From contig JAQTNV010000067.1 in the NCBI GenBank assembly GCA_028713675.1, positions 1-17,237 on the forward strand: a stretch of DNA of 17,237 nucleotides, in the 5' to 3' direction. This DNA is from a bacterium (lineage in GTDB: Bacteria; Desulfobacterota; JAPLJL01). The notes below the pieces were generated by a model. It was given only the letters and a program-made list of their open reading frames with translations, ran no database searches and was not told the DNA's origin. Within the stretch, counting starts at the first letter, position 1; each line of letters starts with the position of its first letter. Made by a program: the position numbers and the translations under genes. Below, piece by piece: positions 7,106-14,566 of this stretch.

Positions 7106-7507
7106 ATGGAACACTTATTTAAAAGAATCTCCGCCATCCTCCTCGCCCTGGTTATTTTCGATGTCACCATCGCGGTCATCGGCTTTTTTTTCCCCGAACT
7201 CTGGTTCCGGGCCTTCCACGGTGTCCCTTACAATGATCCGCAGGGATTTCTTCCCAGGTGCGCGGCCAACTGGACCGCCTTCGCCCTGATCCAATTAATC
7301 GCGCTCTTCCGCTGGGAAAAAGATCCGGTCTGGCTGGCCATGGTCTCGGCCGCCCGGCTCTCGGACATCTTCACCGATCTGGCGTACTTCTGGTTCTGCT
7401 CGGATATAACCTGGCTCGGCCGGGTCAGTTTCTTAAGCGCCGGACCGATCAATCTTTTATTGTGCTGGTACTTCCTGAATTCCTACCGCCATATTTCCAA
7501 GCAGTAA
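7106..7507 (+). CDS. Small four-helix membrane protein of unknown function
   Basis: I do not recognise a family for this 133-residue protein. It has about four hydrophobic segments: near residues 6-28, 50-65, 70-95 and 108-126. Short polar loops contain W, R and D residues, for example the R-C-A-A-N-W start of helix 2 and the A-A-R-L-S-D-I-F-T-D stretch of helix 3. The frame is open upstream to 6977, but that extension reads through the palindromic repeat and is an artefact, so I place the start at the ATG at 7106. There is no Shine-Dalgarno. A TAATAT hexamer at 7095-7100 sits only 5 nt upstream and may be a -10 box of a nearly leaderless transcript. The protein is probably monocistronic, with a repeat cluster before it and a 154-nt gap after it. 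Confidence 0.65.
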   Translation: MEHLFKRISAILLALVIFDVTIAVIGFFFPELWFRAFHGVPYNDPQGFLPRCAANWTAFALIQLIALFRWEKDPVWLAMVSAARLSDIFTDLAYFWFCSDITWLGRVSFLSAGPINLLLCWYFLNSYRHISKQ

Positions 7508-7661
7508 AATCGAATTGTTTGGGAGAGCGAAGGTCTGTCCGGGAGAGCAGATGTTTTAAACTAATTTTTCTAATCAATAATTTCAGTTCTCTCTTGCCTG
7601 ATTTTTTCACCCGCGACTCCTATTTATAAATAAGCTTCAATGGAGTAACTTATCAGTAGGA

Positions 7662-8849
7662 GTGTTGAAGAAAATCAGCTTGCCAGTTTATCGTTCCCAG
7701 CCTGATCGCTTCGAAAAGCTTAAAACCCTCGGCGAGGAATCGCGTTACGATGTCTGCCTCTCCTCCTGCGCCGGGGGAAGGGCTCCCGATCCCCGGGATC
7801 CGGCCCACCGCTGGATCTATCCCGCCGCCCTGCCCGGGGGCGGCATCGTCCCCATCCTGAAGGTCCTGCTCTCCAACGCCTGCAGAAACAACTGCTTCTA
7901 TTGCCCGAACCGTTCGGCCAATGATCGCCCGCGCTCCTCCTTCCAGCCGGAAGAGCTGGCCTCCTCTTTCATGGCCCTTTACCGGGCCCGCCGGGTTCAC
8001 GGCCTCTTTCTCAGCTCCGGGATATACGACCAGCCCGACCGGGTGATGGACGACATGGTGAAAACCGCCGACATTCTCCGGAGGAAATACCAGTATAAAA
8101 ACTACCTGCACCTGAAAATCCTGCCGGGCGCCAGCCCGGGGGCGGTCGGAGAGGTCTGCCGTCTGGCCAGCCGGGTTTCCCTGAACCTCGAGGCCCCCAA
8201 CCCGGAAAGGCTCGCGGAAATCGCGCCGGACAAGAATTTTTCCGAAGACCTGCTCAAGCGGATGAACTGGGCCGCGTTTCTCATCAAGGACGGCGCCCGG
8301 GCCCGAACCCAGACCACCCAGTTTATCGTCGGGGCCTCCGGGGAATCCGACCGGGAAATCCTGACCACCACCGACGACCTTTACCGGAGTCTTCATCTTC
8401 ACCGGGCTTACTTCTCCGCTTTCCAGCCCCTTCCCCATACCCCGATGGAAAATCTTCCCCCCGCTTCCCTGGTCCGGGAGCACCGGCTTTACCAGGCCGA
8501 TTGGCTTCTCCGCTTTTATCATTTCCGGCTGGACGAACTGAGTTTCCAGCCGGGAGGAAATCTTTCCACCGAGATGGATCCCAAGCTGGCCTGGGCCCGG
8601 AAGCACCCGGAGATCTTCCCGATCGAGGTCAACCGCGCCGAGTACGAAGAGTTGATCCGGATCCCGGGGGTGGGCATCCGCTCGGCGGAACGGATCATCC
8701 AGGCGCGCCGCGCGCAGGGCTTCTCCGATCCGGATGATTTACGGAAATTAAGGATTTCCCTGAAAAGAGCGGCCCCATATATCCTGGTCAACGGCAAAAC
8801 GGTTAAATTCCAGCCATCACTTTTTGTTGAACCGGAAGGGGTTCTCTGA
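7662..8849 (+). CDS. Radical SAM protein, putative DNA modification/repair family (TIGR03916-like)
   Basis: A 395-residue radical SAM enzyme. The [4Fe-4S]/SAM motif is CxxxCxxC (C74, C78, C81). Family-specific blocks match the putative DNA modification/repair radical SAM proteins often encoded beside a UDG-related protein: LSSG followed by a YLHLKILPGASP block, NLEAPN, and LAEIAPDKNF. The C-terminus has a helix-hairpin-helix motif (IPGVGIRSAERII), which usually contacts DNA backbone. The reaction is unknown even in the family. The usual partner gene is absent on both sides here. The start is uncertain: GTG at 7662 and TTG at 7665 are both possible, and AGGAG (7658-7662) is too close to either. 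The preceding 154-nt gap has no feature I can support beyond A/T-rich sequence. The DUF362 gene follows after 17 nt and may be co-transcribed. Confidence 0.85.
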   Translation: MLKKISLPVYRSQPDRFEKLKTLGEESRYDVCLSSCAGGRAPDPRDPAHRWIYPAALPGGGIVPILKVLLSNACRNNCFYCPNRSANDRPRSSFQPEELASSFMALYRARRVHGLFLSSGIYDQPDRVMDDMVKTADILRRKYQYKNYLHLKILPGASPGAVGEVCRLASRVSLNLEAPNPERLAEIAPDKNFSEDLLKRMNWAAFLIKDGARARTQTTQFIVGASGESDREILTTTDDLYRSLHLHRAYFSAFQPLPHTPMENLPPASLVREHRLYQADWLLRFYHFRLDELSFQPGGNLSTEMDPKLAWARKHPEIFPIEVNRAEYEELIRIPGVGIRSAERIIQARRAQGFSDPDDLRKLRISLKRAAPYILVNGKTVKFQPSLFVEPEGVL

Positions 8850-8866
8850 TTTAATATCCTCACCCC

Positions 8867-10303
8867 ATGGAAAATCGAACCACCGTTTCGATCGCCACCG
8901 GAAAGAACCGGATCGAAGCCGTCCGGCAGGCCTTTGAATACCTGGGCGGAATCGGGAAATGGGTCAAACCCGGCTCCCGCGTCCTTTTGAAGCCCAATAT
9001 CATGTCCACCGGCGGAACGCCGATGATCACCCATATCGACGTTCTGAAGGGCCTTTACATGCTCTGCAAAGACGCCGGCGCCAAGGAAGTGATGGTGGGG
9101 GAAAATTCGGTTTGCGGCCTGGAGCCCCGGGTCCAGTTCGACTTCATCGGTTACACCGATGCCCTGAAGCGTCTGGGCGCCCGGGTGGTTTTTTTCGACG
9201 AAGAGGAATGGGTCTACCGGTCCCGGCCCGAGAACCTCTGCCTGAAAGACATGCACCTCCCCAAATCCCTGGTGGAGGCGGATCTCTGGATCACCGTCCC
9301 GGTGGCCAAGACCCACGTGGCCACCGTGTCCACCCTGGGGATCAAGAATTCGCACGGGATCCTCGCCGACGAAGACAAGGCCCGCCACCACCGCCTCCGC
9401 CCCGAATTCGGTTCGAGCCTCCTGGATAAATTTATTGACGTCCTGGCCGTGGCCAAAGCCGACCTTTCCGTGATGGATATGTTCGACGCCATGGAAGGCC
9501 AGGGCCCGGGGTTTGGAGACACCGTGGAAATGAAACTCATCCTGGCCGGTGATAATGTCACCGCGGTGGATGCGGTTACCGATTATCTGATGGGGTTCGG
9601 GAACCTGGAGCCACCCCTGCCCCGGAAAGCCCAGGAACGCGGTCTCGGAATCGCCGATCTGAAACAGATTGATTTTCTCGGGGAAAATCCCAACAATCAC
9701 CGCCAGAGATTCATCCCGGCAATCGGAGGGGATATCCCCGGGTCCGACCCGCCGGGAGTGGAAGTCCTGCGGGGAGATATGTGCCGGAGCGGATGCGGGA
9801 TGCCGATCAGCTACATGATCGACCTTTTCAAACTGGTGCTCGGGAAGGACCTGAAGGAACTGGCGCCCATCACCGTCCTCTGCGGGGACAACCCTCCGCC
9901 GCCTAAGGATAAGCGCTTTATCTTCGTCTTCGGAGACTGCGCCATTTACTCCACCTGGAATTACGAATACCGCCGGAAGCCGGCTTACATCGGGCCCTGG
10001 TGGCGGCGCCGGCCCGCTTACATCGATGTTCCCGGCTGCGTGCCGCTCTCCCTTTCCTGGATCCGGGATTTCGCCAAGCTCATCCGGGGTTACGGGCCGG
10101 TTCTTTCCCTGACCAGCATGGTGGAATTCGCCGAGACCCAGAAATATACCTTCGCCGAGGGCGTCCCGCTGGAAAAGAATCCGCGCCGCTGGCAGTTCGA
10201 CCCTGAATTCCGTAAAAAATACGCGAAGGAAATCGAAGCTTCCCATCAGCCCGAATATATTTATAAAAATGAAAGCTGCAAAATGTCAGGAAAAGGCAAG
10301 TAG
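8867..10303 (+). CDS. DUF362 protein with Cys-containing C-terminal extension
   Basis: A 478-residue protein. Residues of about 10-260 form a DUF362 domain: VLLKPNIMS, a GAKEVMVGE block, VPVAKTH with K148 and H150, GIKNSHG, and a D...AMEGQGPGFGD block ending in AVDAVTDYLMG. DUF362 has no settled biochemical role, although some members are fused to ferredoxin domains. Here the C-terminal part (about 300-478) is not ferredoxin-like. It carries five cysteines (C306, C310, C339, C358, C391) in contexts such as MCRSGCGM, FGDCAIYS and VPGCVPL, spaced in a way that could hold a metal or cluster. There is no signal peptide or membrane segment. The ATG at 8867 lacks a Shine-Dalgarno, and a TAATAT at 8852-8857 lies 9 nt upstream. 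The domain call is secure and the function unknown. Confidence 0.8.
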   Translation: MENRTTVSIATGKNRIEAVRQAFEYLGGIGKWVKPGSRVLLKPNIMSTGGTPMITHIDVLKGLYMLCKDAGAKEVMVGENSVCGLEPRVQFDFIGYTDALKRLGARVVFFDEEEWVYRSRPENLCLKDMHLPKSLVEADLWITVPVAKTHVATVSTLGIKNSHGILADEDKARHHRLRPEFGSSLLDKFIDVLAVAKADLSVMDMFDAMEGQGPGFGDTVEMKLILAGDNVTAVDAVTDYLMGFGNLEPPLPRKAQERGLGIADLKQIDFLGENPNNHRQRFIPAIGGDIPGSDPPGVEVLRGDMCRSGCGMPISYMIDLFKLVLGKDLKELAPITVLCGDNPPPPKDKRFIFVFGDCAIYSTWNYEYRRKPAYIGPWWRRRPAYIDVPGCVPLSLSWIRDFAKLIRGYGPVLSLTSMVEFAETQKYTFAEGVPLEKNPRRWQFDPEFRKKYAKEIEASHQPEYIYKNESCKMSGKGK

Positions 10304-10361
10304 ACAGCAGATATCAAGTAGCCGAAAAATAGATGAGAAATAAATAAATTGGAACATCTTC

Positions 10362-12002
10362 GTGAGCGATTATTTAAAACCTCTTGAGAAATATTGGCTT
10401 CAGCCCTGGGAAGGGATCGCCTCCATTTCCCGGAAGCTGGAACAGAAACAAGCCCCGGGCCCGGAAGATCTGGAAATAATCCTGCCCTTCACCAGCCTGA
10501 CCGCCCCGGCCCGGGCAACCGCGCTTCTCCTGAAAAAGACTCTTCCGGGACTGTTGGGCCCGGAGCTCGATCATCTCGTCCTCCTGCGGAAAGGTACGGA
10601 ATTAATTCCTTCGGCTTTTCTTTTCCGTCACCGGGACGGATTTTTAGTTTCCATCAACCGCCTGGAACTCCCCCCGGACAAACTGGAGGAATTATTTTCG
10701 CTTGCCCAGGCAAAGAATTTCTCTCCGATCGAAGCCCGAATCTCCGGACAAATCAAAGCTGAATTCAAACTCGGTTGGGTGGTGGTCATCAACCCCGAAT
10801 TCTTCTTCCTCCTGGAGAAAGCCGGCCAGGAATTCGTCGCCTCCCGGTCCCTGACCCATTACCAGATCGACCTGCTCTCCGTGTTCAAGAAAGCGGGGGA
10901 ATTGAAGCTCCTGGAATTCTTTCCCTCCCCCCCGCTTTTCGCCCGGGTGGAGGAATTTCTCACCCAGATAATCGATTTCGATCCTCAGGCGCTTAAAACC
11001 ATTATTCCCTCCTCCCCGGAAGGATCATTCTGCCTGGGTCTGACTGATCCCGAATTCAGCCTGGCCTTCCATCTCAACCCGGAAAGCCCTTCTCGGGTCG
11101 CGGTCTCCCTTGATCCGCAGGCCGGGGGTTCTCTTTCGCCCTCTGCGGCCGCCCGGCGTTTGAGAAAAGTCAGCGGCTCCCGGGTGGCGGTGTGCTTCGA
11201 ACTCGAACCGGTGGGAGACCTCCTCGTAAAACTGGTCGGCCATCCTCTCCCCTGGCAAAAAGAGGAACTTCTCTCCCCCTTAAGAAAATTGATTCAGCTC
11301 ATCCAGGGCTATGGCCGGAACTGGAGCATTAACCCGGCCCCTCTCCCCTTGAAAAGCTGGCTGCGGGCCTTGACCCGGCTCTTCCGCCTCCCTTACGACA
11401 TTTCCCGGCTGGACGACGAGTTTCTCCCCGGAACCATTCTGGAGGGGATTTCCCTCGGGGTCGGGGGTCACAGCCAGCACGCCATCATCCTGCTCGATCA
11501 AAAGGAAATCAAAGGCATCCTGGTCCTGGAACTTTTCCGGAGCGGCGTCCGGAAGATAAAATTTCTCTCCGGTAAAGAAATCCCCCCGCCCCGGGATCCC
11601 GGGCGGATCGAATGGCTGAAGGAAACCAAGTTTGCGCTCTGGGACCAGGCCGGTTGGATGAACTACGCCATCGCCATCGATCTCTCGCTGCTCCGCGAAC
11701 TCAATCAGGCCCTGGCCGGGAAAGAATTCAGCTCGCTGACGAAATCACCCTGGCTGTTTCTCCGTCTCGGCCGCCTTATCCGCAAATTCAAGCAGGATGA
11801 ATTTATCTTTTATCCCAACCTGATGCTCGATACGCTGGGAAAATTCATCCAGAAGGAAGGTATTCTCAGCATCGGCTATCGCCTGCTCCAGGCGGCTTTC
11901 AAACGCGACCAACCCCGCCCCCGGGGCCTGCTCTATGTCCGGGAAACAATTATCGCCGGCGTAGTTGTTCTGCTCGCGGCAATCCTTTTTCTTGTCTTGT
12001 AA
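10362..12002 (+). CDS. Unrecognised 546-residue protein with C-terminal membrane anchor
   Basis: I do not recognise this protein. It has no N-terminal signal peptide and is soluble-looking, with mixed alpha/beta character, up to about residue 520. It then ends in one hydrophobic helix (VRETIIAGVVVLLAAILFLV) that runs to within one residue of the stop, so the bulk should be cytoplasmic and tail-anchored. The stretch before the anchor is basic (K-R-D-Q-P-R-P-R-G), matching the positive-inside rule. No catalytic motif, cofactor loop or cysteine cluster stands out. The start is GTG at 10362, 58 nt after the DUF362 gene, without a clear Shine-Dalgarno. Gene spacing allows co-transcription with the radical SAM and DUF362 genes. 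The reading frame is convincing: long, with codon use like its neighbours. Function is unknown. Confidence 0.7.
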   Translation: MSDYLKPLEKYWLQPWEGIASISRKLEQKQAPGPEDLEIILPFTSLTAPARATALLLKKTLPGLLGPELDHLVLLRKGTELIPSAFLFRHRDGFLVSINRLELPPDKLEELFSLAQAKNFSPIEARISGQIKAEFKLGWVVVINPEFFFLLEKAGQEFVASRSLTHYQIDLLSVFKKAGELKLLEFFPSPPLFARVEEFLTQIIDFDPQALKTIIPSSPEGSFCLGLTDPEFSLAFHLNPESPSRVAVSLDPQAGGSLSPSAAARRLRKVSGSRVAVCFELEPVGDLLVKLVGHPLPWQKEELLSPLRKLIQLIQGYGRNWSINPAPLPLKSWLRALTRLFRLPYDISRLDDEFLPGTILEGISLGVGGHSQHAIILLDQKEIKGILVLELFRSGVRKIKFLSGKEIPPPRDPGRIEWLKETKFALWDQAGWMNYAIAIDLSLLRELNQALAGKEFSSLTKSPWLFLRLGRLIRKFKQDEFIFYPNLMLDTLGKFIQKEGILSIGYRLLQAAFKRDQPRPRGLLYVRETIIAGVVVLLAAILFLVL

Positions 12003-12080
12003 GTCTTATCCCCGTCGCCGATCCGAATAACTAAATGAAGCCTTTTTTCTTTTTTGGGGGGTGGTTTCGCTCCCTGAAAA

Positions 12081-12144
12081 GGTCTTAGGTGATGGGTGGT
12101 AGGTCGTGGGTTAAAACCTAGCTCCCAACACCCATCACCCTCCC
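12081..12144. repeat. Inverted degenerate heptamer arrays with an 11-bp perfect dyad
   Basis: The perfect inverted repeat GGTGATGGGTG (12088-12098) and CACCCATCACC (12129-12139) encloses a 30-nt spacer. Read as 7-mers, the right arm is CCTAGCT, CCCAACA, CCCATCA, CCCTCCC. The left arm, reverse-complemented, is CCCACGA, CCTACCA, CCCATCA, CCTAAGA. Both are decayed copies of the CCTATCA heptamer found cleanly at 12208-12228 and 14504-14566. The centre reads GGGTTAAAACC, close to the GGTTTAAACC palindrome beside the second array. Confidence 0.6.
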
Positions 12145-12150
12145 CTTCAT

Positions 12151-12194
12151 CCCCTCCCCTCAAGGGAGGGGAAAATTTTGTTATTTCTTTATTG
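12151..12194 (+). terminator. GC hairpin with downstream T-rich tract, candidate terminator
   Basis: Perfect 8-bp arms CCCCTCCC (12151-12158) and GGGAGGGG (12164-12171) enclose a 5-nt loop (CTCAA). A T-rich stretch follows (ATTTTG, then TTATTTCTTTATTG). It lies about 150 nt after the preceding stop and could end the 7662-12002 transcript before the Kef gene. The same C/G-rich arms appear inverted at 6883-6903, so it may instead be a copy of a dispersed repeat. Confidence 0.4.
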
Positions 12195-12207
12195 TTATTA
12201 GCTCTTG

Positions 12208-12228
12208 CCTATAACCTATCACCTATGA
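12208..12228. repeat. Three heptamers of the CCTATCA family
   Basis: Three head-to-tail 7-mers, CCTATAA, CCTATCA and CCTATGA, are followed by a decayed CCTTTAG. They match the unit of the longer array at 14504-14566, on the other side of the Kef gene. Confidence 0.75.
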
Positions 12229-12300
12229 CCTTTAGGCTGACCAACTTTTCCAATTGCCCTATTAGAGTTAATATTTCCCCGGTTAAGAATTTTATTCACC

Positions 12301-14301
12301 ATGCCGACTTCATTATTAACCAATATTGTCATCATCCTGATCCTGGCGATCGGGGTTCTCTATCTAAGTAACCGCTCACGAATCCCGTCGATCGTGGGCC
12401 TGCTGGTTACCGGGGTCCTGGTGGGTCCGCATGGTCTGCACCTGATTCAATCCATTCAACAGGTGGAAACCCTGGCGGAGATCGGGGTGGTCCTGCTCCT
12501 GTTCACAATCGGCCTGGAGTTTTCTCTCCGCAGCCTCCTGAAGATCCGTCATACCATCCTGGTGGGAGGCACACTGCAGATGCTGTTTACGGTTCTGGCG
12601 GTGTGGGGAATATCCCGCCTGGCCGGGCTGCCCCAGGGGGAATCGATTTTCATCGGTTTTCTCATCTCCTTGAGCAGCACCGCCATCGTCTTGAGATACC
12701 TGCAGGAAAGGTCGGAAGTGGACACCCCCCACGGCCGGACCACGCTTTCCATCCTGATTTTTCAGGATATCATGGTGGTCCCCCTGATCCTGATCACTCC
12801 GCTCCTGGGCGGAGCGGCGTTGAAGATCAACCAGTCTTTTTTCCTGCTTCTGGCCCAGGGCATCGGCCTGGTCGTGCTGGTGATCGTGGCGGCGGAGTGG
12901 GTGATCCCCTGGGTTTTCTTTCAAATCGCCCGGACCCGGAGCCGGGAGCTGTTTCTTCTCAGCGTCATCACCCTCTGCCTCGCCGTGGCCTGGCTGACCG
13001 CCCAGATCGGCCTTTCCCTGGCCCTGGGCGCGTTTCTGGCCGGCCTGATCATCTCGGAATCGGAATTCAATCATGAAGCCCTCAGCAATATCGTTCCCTT
13101 CCGCGATGTTTTCACCAGCATTTTTTTCATTTCCATCGGCATGCTGCTGGATCTCGGGGTTCTTTTCCGGGACCCGATCATGATTATCCCGGGCACCATC
13201 GGCGTGATTGTCCTGAAAAGCATCCTGGCCGGGCTGACCGTGACCTTCCTGGGATTTCCCCTCCGGACCGCGGTGCTGGTCGGCCTGGCCCTTTCCCAAG
13301 TAGGAGAGTTTTCCTTCGTGCTTTCCAAAATCGGCCTGGATTCCGGTCTCCTTCCGGGCAACACCTACCAGCTTTTCCTCTCCATCAGCGTGCTTTCGAT
13401 GGCTGCCACCCCGTTCATTCTCAAGTTCGCCCCGCGGGGATCCAACCTGGCTCTCCGCCTGCCTTTCCCCTCCCGGATTAAACTGGGCTGGAAATATTCC
13501 CAGGCGGATCTCCTTTCTCCCCGCCAACCCGCCCTGGGCTCCCACCTGATCATCGCGGGGTTCGGCGTCAACGGCCGGAACGTATCCCGCGCCGCGAAAA
13601 TGGCGGGGATTCCCTACATCATTATTGAAATGAATCCAGAAACCGTGCGGAACAAACAAGCCGAGGGAGAACCGATTTTTTTCGGTGACTCGGCTCATGA
13701 AGCGGTTCTGGACCATGCCGGGGTCAAAACCGCCAAGGTCATGGTGGTGGCCATTTCCGATCCCATCGCCACCCGGAGGATCACCGCCCTCGCCCACAAG
13801 CTCAATCCCCGGCTTTACGTAATTGTCCGCACCCGTTTCGTCCGGGAGATAAAGCCGCTGCTGGACTTAGGAGCCAACGAGGTTATTCCCGAGGAATTCG
13901 AAACCTCGGTGGAGATATTTTCCCGGGTTTTAAGCAAATACCTGATCCCCCGGAACGAAATCGAGAAATTCATCACCGAGGTCAGGTCCGACGGTTACGA
14001 AATGTTCCGGAGCCTCGCGGTTAAAACCACCGAAACCGCTGATCTCGGCTTTCATCTCGACAACCTCGAGATCAGCGCCATCCGGGTCAGCGACCAATCA
14101 TCCGTGATCGGAAAATCCCTGGCCGAGACCGGCTTCCGGGAGAAATACCGGGTTACGGTCCTGGCCATCCGGCGGGGTACAAATCTGCAGCCTAATCCGG
14201 AGGCCGGCACGATAATCGAGGCCCACGATCTGGTGATCGTTCTGGGACTGCCGAAGGACATCTCGCGGGTGGCTTCCGTATTCCATCATATTGGGAATTA
14301 A
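12301..14301 (+). CDS. Kef-type monovalent cation/proton antiporter (CPA2) with RCK_N and RCK_C
   Basis: A 666-residue inner-membrane antiporter of the CPA2 family (KefB/KefC/YbaL type), expected to exchange K+ or Na+ for H+ under nucleotide or ligand control. Residues of about 1-385 form 12 or so helices with family motifs: LLVTGVLVGPHGL, LLLFTIGLEFS, SLSSTAIVL, FQDIMVVPL and LALGAFLAGLIISES. A cytoplasmic RCK_N (TrkA-N) Rossmann domain follows, with the dinucleotide loop GFGVNG (420-425) and a later D/E-rich strand end (IIIEMNPE). A TrkA-C domain occupies about 560-645. Length fits the three-domain architecture. The ATG at 12301 has no Shine-Dalgarno. The gene stands alone, with repeat-filled gaps on both sides. 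There is no adjacent KefF/KefG-type oxidoreductase, so glutathione-adduct gating is not indicated. Confidence 0.92.
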   Translation: MPTSLLTNIVIILILAIGVLYLSNRSRIPSIVGLLVTGVLVGPHGLHLIQSIQQVETLAEIGVVLLLFTIGLEFSLRSLLKIRHTILVGGTLQMLFTVLAVWGISRLAGLPQGESIFIGFLISLSSTAIVLRYLQERSEVDTPHGRTTLSILIFQDIMVVPLILITPLLGGAALKINQSFFLLLAQGIGLVVLVIVAAEWVIPWVFFQIARTRSRELFLLSVITLCLAVAWLTAQIGLSLALGAFLAGLIISESEFNHEALSNIVPFRDVFTSIFFISIGMLLDLGVLFRDPIMIIPGTIGVIVLKSILAGLTVTFLGFPLRTAVLVGLALSQVGEFSFVLSKIGLDSGLLPGNTYQLFLSISVLSMAATPFILKFAPRGSNLALRLPFPSRIKLGWKYSQADLLSPRQPALGSHLIIAGFGVNGRNVSRAAKMAGIPYIIIEMNPETVRNKQAEGEPIFFGDSAHEAVLDHAGVKTAKVMVVAISDPIATRRITALAHKLNPRLYVIVRTRFVREIKPLLDLGANEVIPEEFETSVEIFSRVLSKYLIPRNEIEKFITEVRSDGYEMFRSLAVKTTETADLGFHLDNLEISAIRVSDQSSVIGKSLAETGFREKYRVTVLAIRRGTNLQPNPEAGTIIEAHDLVIVLGLPKDISRVASVFHHIGN

Positions 14302-14389
14302 CCGCCGTCGCAGAGGTTCTGCTTTATAAAACAGACGTTCCTGCTTAAACAATCCTGATAACGAAATTTGGGGGGCCAGTTCGCAGAGG

Positions 14390-14410
14390 GCAAAGCGCAT
14401 AGAGCATAGG
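14390..14410. repeat. Three heptamers, minus-orientation relatives of CCTATNN
   Basis: Three contiguous 7-mers, GCAAAGC, GCATAGA and GCATAGG. Reverse-complemented they read CCTATGC, TCTATGC and GCTTTGC, the same CCTAT core as the larger array 100 nt to the right but in the opposite orientation. Confidence 0.55.
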
Positions 14411-14493
14411 GTTAACAAAATATTGTGTCGCGAGGACCAACCCCCGGTCTCTGGCTAAACCAAAGAGAACAATTATGAATAATTTTTGGGTTT

Positions 14494-14507
14494 TAGGTTT
14501 AAACCTA
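14494..14507. repeat. 14-bp perfect palindrome at the edge of the heptamer array
   Basis: TAGGTTTAAACCTA equals its own reverse complement. Its right half is the first part of the first CCTATCA heptamer. The sequence between the inverted heptamers at 12081-12144 contains the related GGTTAAAACC, so this looks like a shared array centre. Confidence 0.7.
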
Positions 14508-14566
14508 TCACCTATCACCTATGACCTATCACCTATCACCTATGACCTATCACCTATCACCTAGCA
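14504..14566. repeat. Nine-unit 7-bp tandem repeat (CCTATSA) with 21-bp higher order
   Basis: Units in order are CCTATCA, CCTATCA, CCTATGA, CCTATCA, CCTATCA, CCTATGA, CCTATCA, CCTATCA, CCTAGCA. The pattern repeats every three units (21 bp). The last units overlap the 3' end of the minus-strand gene and provide its stop codon (TGA, complement of 14550-14552) and last sense codons. A shorter run of the same unit is at 12208-12228. Confidence 0.9.

Larger units (their letters stand above)
12003..12300. other. 298-nt intergenic region: heptamer repeats and hairpins, no gene
   Basis: No credible coding sequence is present. From left to right there is a T-rich stretch (about 12043-12056), degenerate heptamers in minus orientation (12081-12110), heptamers in plus orientation (12117-12144), a GC hairpin with a downstream T-rich tract (12151-12194), three clean heptamers (12208-12228), and an A/T-rich leader to the Kef gene. 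A 91-codon open frame starting at 12096 is repeat-derived and not believable. Confidence 0.6.
14302..14549. other. 248-nt gap between convergent genes: repeats, no gene
   Basis: The gap lies between the Kef gene (plus) and the C_GCAxxG_C_C gene (minus), whose transcripts converge. It holds two short heptamer arrays in opposite orientation (14390-14410 and from 14504) and a 14-bp perfect palindrome at 14494-14507. I see no canonical terminator with a T tract for either gene. Confidence 0.6.

Noticed and set aside
7508-7661. Promoter for the radical SAM gene in the 154-nt gap
   Set aside because: A TTGCCT at 7594 and A/T-rich hexamers near 7621-7630 exist, but the spacers are 21 nt or more, so I could not support a call.
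8519-10246. A 575-codon minus-strand open frame opposite the DUF362 gene
   Set aside because: Same antisense artefact. The plus-strand DUF362 protein has conserved blocks throughout and the antisense product has low-complexity composition.
12043-12060. T-rich run after the tail-anchored gene as an intrinsic terminator
   Set aside because: No stem precedes the T tract. The hairpin at 12151-12171 is a better candidate.
12096-12371. A 91-codon plus-strand frame before the Kef gene
   Set aside because: It is built from the heptamer repeats and a hairpin and overlaps the Kef start in another frame.
12376-13797. A 473-codon minus-strand open frame opposite the Kef gene
   Set aside because: The composition is very rich in Q, D, G, E and H, typical of the reverse of a hydrophobic membrane gene. 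The plus strand is an unmistakable antiporter.
14504-14566. Possible CRISPR array
   Set aside because: Units are 7 bp and contiguous, with no spacers of unique sequence and no cas genes nearby.
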